Origin: Candidatus Salinicoccus stercoripullorum
GTDB taxonomy: Bacteria; Bacillota; Bacilli; Staphylococcales; Salinicoccaceae
Direction: 5' to 3'
Length of the DNA stretch: 35,446 bases
Assembly: GCA_019113295.1 (NCBI GenBank)
Contig: DXHR01000032.1
Span: 1 to 35,446, forward strand
Shown in pieces: positions 34,763 through 35,446 of the stretch; position 1 is the first letter of the stretch, and each line of letters starts with the position of its first letter. The notes under the pieces were generated by a model, which did not search any database, was not told the DNA's origin, and saw only the letters and a list, made by a program, of their open reading frames with translations. The translations under genes were made by a program, and so were the position numbers.

Positions 34763-35353
34763 ATGAACAGACTCCAGTACCAGATACATGAAGAAACAAT
34801 GTACATTGTCTCAGTCAATAATAATGGCAATACTGAAAGCAGGATAGGGGAAACCTACGGGGACAGTCTCGCCTGCCGGCTCAACCCCAATAAAGTGATT
34901 GAAAGGAACTGCCGGAATCATTCACAGAATTACATCGCCAGAAAAGACCTGACCAAATCCCTGACCAATATCACAAGCAAGATTCCGGTAATCGTGGATC
35001 TGTTCGGGTCATACATATATTTCTGCACACATTCCGACAGAGTACATGAGAATAACTGGTTCAACATAAAGCATATCCAGGCCTACTGGGACAATAATGG
35101 CATGACACGCATACAATTTTCCAATAATGAAGAGCTCGAAGTGGATATCTCCTACTCATCGTTCAACAACCAGTATTTGAATGCGCTCAAACTGCATTAT
35201 CGATTCAATCAGCAGAAGGAAAAGTATCAGAAGAAAGAAATGGGGATGCATTTCCAGTATCCGGCACTGGGAAGGGGAGAATCCGCCCAGATCAATGAGA
35301 CAATATATCACTCCTACATCAATTATATTAACGGTCTGCAATCAAGGGGTTGA
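34763..35353 (+). CDS. comK: competence transcription factor ComK
   Basis: DNA-binding activator of the late competence genes (DNA uptake and recombination), binding pairs of AT boxes. The 196-residue product resembles staphylococcal and Bacillus ComK: YQIHEETMYIVSVNNNGNTESRI at the start, IERNCRNHSQNYIARKDL with the conserved GRK-like basic region replaced by ARK, SKIPVIVDLFGSYIYFCTHSD and NWFNIKHIQAYWDNNGMTRIQFSNNEELEVDISYSSFNNQYLNA. GGGAGG lies six bases before the ATG. The C-terminus (after about 150) is a polar tail of weaker similarity. Together with BdbC and the thioredoxin-like protein in this window, it suggests that competence capacity is retained. Confidence 0.9.
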   Translation: MNRLQYQIHEETMYIVSVNNNGNTESRIGETYGDSLACRLNPNKVIERNCRNHSQNYIARKDLTKSLTNITSKIPVIVDLFGSYIYFCTHSDRVHENNWFNIKHIQAYWDNNGMTRIQFSNNEELEVDISYSSFNNQYLNALKLHYRFNQQKEKYQKKEMGMHFQYPALGRGESAQINETIYHSYINYINGLQSRG

Positions 35354-35388
35354 GTGTAATTTTTAACATAAAATATATCCCGAAACGC

Positions 35389-35417
35389 TTGAAAAACTCT
35401 GTGGGAATAGATATAAT
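35389..35417 (+). promoter_or_regulatory. near-consensus sigma-A promoter reading off the right edge
   Basis: TTGAAA (35389-35394), 17-base spacer, TATAAT (35412-35417). It lies 36 bases after comK and points to a gene beyond the window. There is no terminator hairpin visible between comK and this promoter. Confidence 0.75.
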
Positions 35418-35446
35418 TATAAATGTTCGATTGAAAAAATAACATT

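Noticed and set aside
1..35446. Mobile elements, phage genes, tRNA/rRNA genes, riboswitches or a CRISPR array
   Set aside because: No transposase or integrase frames, no regularly spaced repeats, no tRNA-like cloverleaf at gene borders, and no leader long enough for a T-box or typical riboswitch were seen.

Overview
The window is a stretch of low- to mid-GC Firmicutes chromosome, most likely from the family Staphylococcaceae. Base composition looks clearly richer in GC than Staphylococcus (my estimate by eye is the mid-forties per cent), which would suit a Salinicoccus-like genus; that genus call is inference. The reasons are the gene order (yheA, yhaO-yhaN-yhaM, prsA, ytxH-like, hit, ecsA-ecsB, TRAP, hemE-hemH-hemY, lplA, IDEAL protein, comK), the coproporphyrin-type haem genes, strong AGGAGG ribosome binding sites and frequent TTG/GTG starts. 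There are no rRNA or tRNA genes, no insertion sequences, no prophage genes and no CRISPR array.

Left part (1-8149): a Vga/Sal-like ABC-F ribosome protection ATPase runs off the left edge on the minus strand. Divergent from it are queG, trmL and an NfsA/NfrA-type nitroreductase whose reading frame is broken near its start. Then come a 37-residue small membrane or lipoprotein ORF on the minus strand, a 6-phosphogluconolactonase-like gene with a small acidic partner, fumC (its Shine-Dalgarno lies inside a terminator hairpin) and the exopolyphosphatase gene ppx.

Middle part (8150-19880): ppk1 completes a polyphosphate operon with ppx. An anthranilate-synthase pair (trpE-trpG) stands alone without the rest of a trp operon. 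A minus-strand cluster holds a DsbB/BdbC-type oxidase, a membrane-anchored thioredoxin-like partner and an RluA-family pseudouridine synthase. A GAF-domain histidine kinase with four clustered cysteines and its NarL-type response regulator (AirSR/YhcSR-like) follow, then a dicarboxylate/glutamate symporter, an XRE-type regulator, a DUF445 membrane protein (YheB-like) and YheA.

Right part (19881-35446): yhaO-yhaN-yhaM (a nuclease / SMC-like ATPase pair plus a 3'-5' exoribonuclease), the foldase PrsA, a YtxH-like protein, Hit, EcsAB, TRAP, the hemE-hemH-hemY operon with a Fur/PerR-like box in front of it, lplA, an IDEAL-domain protein, and comK with a good promoter and a ComK-type AT box. A near-consensus promoter points out of the right edge.

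Most of this is conserved core genome. I did not find a clearly new multi-gene system. The observations most worth checking are the nitroreductase frameshift, the fumC terminator/ribosome-binding-site overlap, the Fur-like box at hemE, the possible leader-peptide control of the ABC-F gene, the stand-alone trpEG pair and the comK control region.
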